The notes under the pieces were generated by a model. The model made no database searches and was not told where the DNA came from. It saw only the letters and a list, made by a program, of their open reading frames with translations. The position numbers and the translations under genes are program-made. Source: Clostridium beijerinckii (GTDB lineage Bacteria; Bacillota; Clostridia; Clostridiales; Clostridiaceae). From it: 64,000 nucleotides of DNA. The DNA is taken from contig NZ_CP144906.1 of NCBI RefSeq assembly GCF_036699995.1, positions 5,399,501-5,463,500 of the forward strand. The letters are read 5' to 3'. Shown one piece after another: positions 61,147 to 64,000 of the stretch. Each line of letters starts with the position of its first letter. The stretch's first letter is position 1.

Positions 61147-63273
61147 ATGAAGCGTATTGATAAGATTTATAACTATATTTTAAAAAATTCTAAGAACTTT
61201 AATAAAGATAAATTTTTAGATCAAAAGGGGTTTAGCGCCCAAGAAATTGGCGAAAAATTAGATATACTAAGAAATAATGTTTCAAAAGAACTTAATATTC
61301 TCTGTAGAGAGAAGAAAATTATTAAAATGAAAAATAGGCCAGTTATGTATTTTGATAGGAGTTGCCTTGAAAATATACTATCTATAAAGCTACCTGAAGA
61401 TTTAGATGAAATATTAGATATTAATATATTACTTTCTTCTCCTTCAAATGCATTTATTGAGAATAAGTCACCTTTTAACTATCTAATTGGCGCTAATACA
61501 AGTTTAAAAAATCAAATTGAACAAGCTAAAGCTGCATTGATGTACCCACCAAACGGATTACATACATTAATAATTGGTGGTACAGGCGTTGGTAAAAGTT
61601 TATTTGCTAACATAATGTATGAATACTCTAAATATATAAAAAGGCTCTCAAAAGATGCTCCTTTCGTTGTTTTTAATTGTGCTGATTATGCTAATAATCC
61701 ACAACTTCTTCTATCATGTATTTTTGGACACATCAAAGGTTCCTTTATAGGTGCTGATAAAGAGATAGATGGTATTGTTTCAAAAGCCGATGGAGGCATT
61801 TTACTCCTTGATGAAATACATAGATTGCCACATGAAGCTCAAGAGATGGTATTTCACTTCATGGATACAGGAACTTACAATAAACTTGGTGAAACAGGTA
61901 ACACCCGAAGAGCTAGTATACTATTAATAGGTTCGACAACGGAAGATCCTAATTCCACTTTACTTAATACTTTCACAAGAAAAATTCCAATAACTATAAC
62001 TATTCCAAGTTTTGATGAAAGACCAATTGATGATCAAATTGAGTTAATACACTATTTGTTATCAAATGAAGCCCAAAGAGTTAACAAAACTATTAAGATT
62101 TCAGCTGAAGCTATTGAAGCTTTAATAAGAAGTACATCTTACGGAAATGTTGGACAGCTTAAATTGAATATCCAATCAGCGTGTGCAAAAGGATTTTTAA
62201 ACTGTATCAATACAGATGAATGTATTGATATAAATTTAAACTTATTCCCATCTAATATAAAAAACAAAATTTTAACTTTTAGTGATAAAGGAAGGGTTAA
62301 TGTAACAGAATGGAATATAATTCCTAACACAATTACAATTCAACCTGATGGTGATAAAACTTTCTTAGAAACTGATGATTATGAACCACCTTTTAATATT
62401 TATAACATTATTGAGGATAAAACTTCTGCTCTTCATGAAGAAGGTATGAGTGATGATTATATAAAAGATTTTATAACTACTGATATCAATATTCATTTAA
62501 AGCAATTCTATTCTAGGCTTAAAAACGATGCACATTGTCGTGAAGTCTTATTAAAAATTGTTAATAAGGATATTGTTGAATTTGTTGAAGAGATCAAAGC
62601 TCTGGCAGAATTCAGATTAAATAGAAAATTAAATGAAAGATTTATTTATGCAACAAGTCTACATTTTAGCGCTCTGTTTAATAGAATTAAGAAAAAAAAT
62701 GATTCCTTTTCATCACATATTGATCTACAGTTATCTGTTAACAATAAAGAATATGATGTTGCAGTTGAAATTCATCAGTTGACCCAAAAACGTTATAATA
62801 TAACTCTTCCTCCAATTGAGGTTGATTATCTAGCATTGCTTTTGGCTTCAATACAAGAATCCTCCCACCAAGAAAGGGTTGGGGTAGTAGTTGCTTCTCA
62901 TGGCTCGAGTGCAGCAACAAGTATGGTTGCTGTTGCTAGAAAGCTCTTTGATGTTGATAATATTTTAGCTGTAGATATACCTCTTGAAATGATGCCTTCT
63001 GATATGTTACAAGTTATTACTGAAAAAGTTAAAATAGCCGATGAAGGCAAAGGAGTATTGCTTTTAGTAGATATGGGATCATTAAATAGCTTGAGTGATG
63101 TTATAAATGAACGTACTAGCATTAATACTAAAAGTTTAGATATGGTATCAACACAATTAGTTCTAGAGGCTGTTAGAACATGTTCCCTCTGCAATACAGA
63201 TTTAAACTCTGTTTATTCTTATCTAGTTAATGATTTTAAAGGATATGCAAATAATGTTATTACCGAATACTAA
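61147..63273 (+). CDS. LevR-type sigma-54 activator with PTS domains, short form
   Basis: 708 residues. N-terminal helix-turn-helix (about 25-60), AAA+ domain with Walker A GGTGVGKS (144-151), sigma-54 contact loop GSFIGA (198-203, usually GAFTGA) and Walker B LLLDEIH. Then a PRD (about 430-540) and an EIIA-Man-like domain with phospho-His in VASHGSS (about 583). LevR proteins usually continue with EIIB and a second PRD to about 930 residues; this one stops after the EIIA domain, so regulation by the second PRD is missing. It would activate a PTS operon; the adjoining EIIA-Man gene is broken. AGGAGG precedes the ATG. Confidence 0.88.
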   Translation: MKRIDKIYNYILKNSKNFNKDKFLDQKGFSAQEIGEKLDILRNNVSKELNILCREKKIIKMKNRPVMYFDRSCLENILSIKLPEDLDEILDINILLSSPSNAFIENKSPFNYLIGANTSLKNQIEQAKAALMYPPNGLHTLIIGGTGVGKSLFANIMYEYSKYIKRLSKDAPFVVFNCADYANNPQLLLSCIFGHIKGSFIGADKEIDGIVSKADGGILLLDEIHRLPHEAQEMVFHFMDTGTYNKLGETGNTRRASILLIGSTTEDPNSTLLNTFTRKIPITITIPSFDERPIDDQIELIHYLLSNEAQRVNKTIKISAEAIEALIRSTSYGNVGQLKLNIQSACAKGFLNCINTDECIDINLNLFPSNIKNKILTFSDKGRVNVTEWNIIPNTITIQPDGDKTFLETDDYEPPFNIYNIIEDKTSALHEEGMSDDYIKDFITTDINIHLKQFYSRLKNDAHCREVLLKIVNKDIVEFVEEIKALAEFRLNRKLNERFIYATSLHFSALFNRIKKKNDSFSSHIDLQLSVNNKEYDVAVEIHQLTQKRYNITLPPIEVDYLALLLASIQESSHQERVGVVVASHGSSAATSMVAVARKLFDVDNILAVDIPLEMMPSDMLQVITEKVKIADEGKGVLLLVDMGSLNSLSDVINERTSINTKSLDMVSTQLVLEAVRTCSLCNTDLNSVYSYLVNDFKGYANNVITEY

Positions 63274-63504
63274 ACTTTAGTAAATTCTGAATTTAGTATC
63301 AAAATAAGCTTGTAAATACTGGAATATATATTATTCCTAAAAAAGTGTATCAAAATATTCATACAGTGTATTGCCTTTGTAAAATTTCAATTTATTAAAT
63401 ATAATCAAACTGTATCCTTAATAGTATTCAATGTTATCTGACACACTAATGAGGATGTTAATTACTATATATTAGTATCCAAATAGTAATTAAAAGATGG
63501 TAAA
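63274..63504. other. Intergenic between the activator and the broken EIIA gene
   Basis: About 230 bases, no ORF and no clear sigma-54 promoter. Confidence 0.4.
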
Positions 63505-63694
63505 GTAGTGATTTCATTAATTATAGACATTTATAAAAATTTCTCAAAAAAGCTTATCAAATCAGCAGAAATGATTTTCGCTACTCAAAAATGTAGACAT
63601 AGTTATATTTAAATCAGGTGAGGATATAGGCAATCTAGTTGGAACATATATTAACATAATTTTCACCTTCAGGTGTTCAATCTCACATAGTTGA
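63505..63694 (+). pseudogene. Broken PTS mannose-type EIIA gene
   Basis: In one frame: VVISLIIDIYKNFSKKLIKS, then AEMIFATQK. After a one-base shift near 63590: NVDIVIFKSGEDIGNLVGTY, then INII. Together they match the N-terminal part of EIIA-Man proteins (IVIASHGNFAxGLxxSAEMIxG). The active-site His segment is altered (IDIYKN for ASHGN) and the rest of the gene is missing. It directly follows a LevR-type activator, its natural neighbour. Confidence 0.65.
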
Positions 63695-63702
63695 TTAGAA
63701 TT

Positions 63703-63733
63703 AAAAAAAATGTAGTTAATCTACATTTTTTTT
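63703..63733. terminator. Bidirectional terminator
   Basis: AAAAAAAATGTAG and CTACATTTTTTTT flank a 5-base loop, giving T runs in both directions. It separates the converging EIIA remnant and the HD-domain gene. Confidence 0.85.
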
Positions 63734-63762
63734 AACAAATTTAATCACTTACATTCAGATGA

Positions 63763-64000
63763 TTATTTATTTTTTCTTTTGAAATCAGTTATTTTTTCTT
63801 TAAACTTTCTTACTTCCTCTTTTGTTTTATTTATTTCTATATGATCTAAATTACCTCTACCTAACCTATCTGATAGGGAAACTAAGAAAATCTCATTTAT
63901 ATCTACATCTCTTAGCATGTCTCCTATATTTTGAAATTTCATATCTTTAGTTACAAATAAACTTTGCATATGCCATCTTACAAGCCCTCTTACTTCATCT
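63763..64000 (-). CDS. HD-domain protein, C-terminal part only
   Basis: The frame continues upstream of the first internal ATG to the window edge, reading VRGLVRWHMQSLFVTKDMKF and later VSLSDRLGRGN before a charged tail. This is the end of a metal-dependent phosphohydrolase (HD) domain as found in tRNA-nucleotidyltransferase-like and related HD proteins; DRLGRG follows the last catalytic Asp. The start and the HD motif lie outside the window, so the substrate cannot be named. Confidence 0.7.
   Translation of the reverse strand, partial: DEVRGLVRWHMQSLFVTKDMKFQNIGDMLRDVDINEIFLVSLSDRLGRGNLDHIEINKTKEEVRKFKEKITDFKRKNK

Noticed and set aside
62139-63194. Leftward ORFs of 60-98 codons inside the LevR-type gene
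   Set aside because: Shadows of the intact 708-codon rightward gene.

Overview
The window is AT-rich Firmicutes DNA with strong GGAGG-type ribosome binding sites, two tRNAs, a Spo0E-like sporulation phosphatase and many sugar-uptake operons. It fits a saccharolytic, spore-forming Clostridium of the C. beijerinckii / C. saccharoperbutylacetonicum kind. The sucrose operon order scrA-scrR-scrB-scrK supports this; the species is not proven by the sequence.

Layout. 1-9 kb: a truncated YesM-type sensor kinase with its solute-binding protein, a chemoreceptor, and a CUT2 sugar ABC transporter whose control region, including a candidate catabolite site, is duplicated. 9-16 kb: a nitroreductase and a pentoside-degradation block (GH43 beta-xylosidase, second GH43, GH3 beta-xylosidase) with a divergent AraC regulator. 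The absence of signal peptides implies intracellular cleavage of imported xylo-oligosaccharides. 16-22 kb: small membrane proteins, the Spo0E-like gene, a marR-MFS efflux pair with a promoter-overlapping palindrome, and a complete IS1634-type element (1960 bp, 5-bp target duplication) inserted just downstream of another promoter carrying the same palindrome.

22.5-35.1 kb: a 12.4-kb integrative island at tRNA-Ser(GGA), bounded by a perfect 62-bp direct repeat of the tRNA 3' part. It carries an intact tyrosine integrase beside the tRNA, a decayed second integrase next to a fragment of the guaA 3' end (a common attachment core), a serine recombinase, a replication-like protein, a coupled methyltransferase / DUF1848 pair, several unknown genes and a dense block of inverted-repeat hairpins.

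35-39.7 kb: cyclopropane fatty acid synthase, an lrgA-lrgB-unknown-GntR operon with a TGGTC-T-GACCA operator, and tadA. 40-45 kb: the sucrose PTS operon. 45-47.6 kb: a chromosomal ParM/ParR-like pair with a ribbon-helix-helix gene. 47.9-52.3 kb: an alpha-glucoside PTS operon (RpiR regulator, EIICB, 6-phospho-alpha-glucosidase, EIIA-Glc). The EIIA may also serve the sucrose EIIBC, which lacks its own IIA. 52.7-64 kb: two exported proteins, tRNA-Arg(CCU), a P-type ATPase, PlsC, a DEAD-box helicase with DbpA-like tail, an Hsp20-like protein, a short LevR-type sigma-54 activator followed by a broken EIIA-Man gene, and the end of an HD-domain protein.

Most unusual: (1) two copies, one in the island and one outside, of a cassette with a 13-15 codon micro-ORF, a terminator and a short transmembrane peptide; (2) the methyltransferase / DUF1848 pair; (3) the hairpin modules bounded by TGGCTAGTGA inverted repeats; (4) the IS element placed under a MarR-box promoter.
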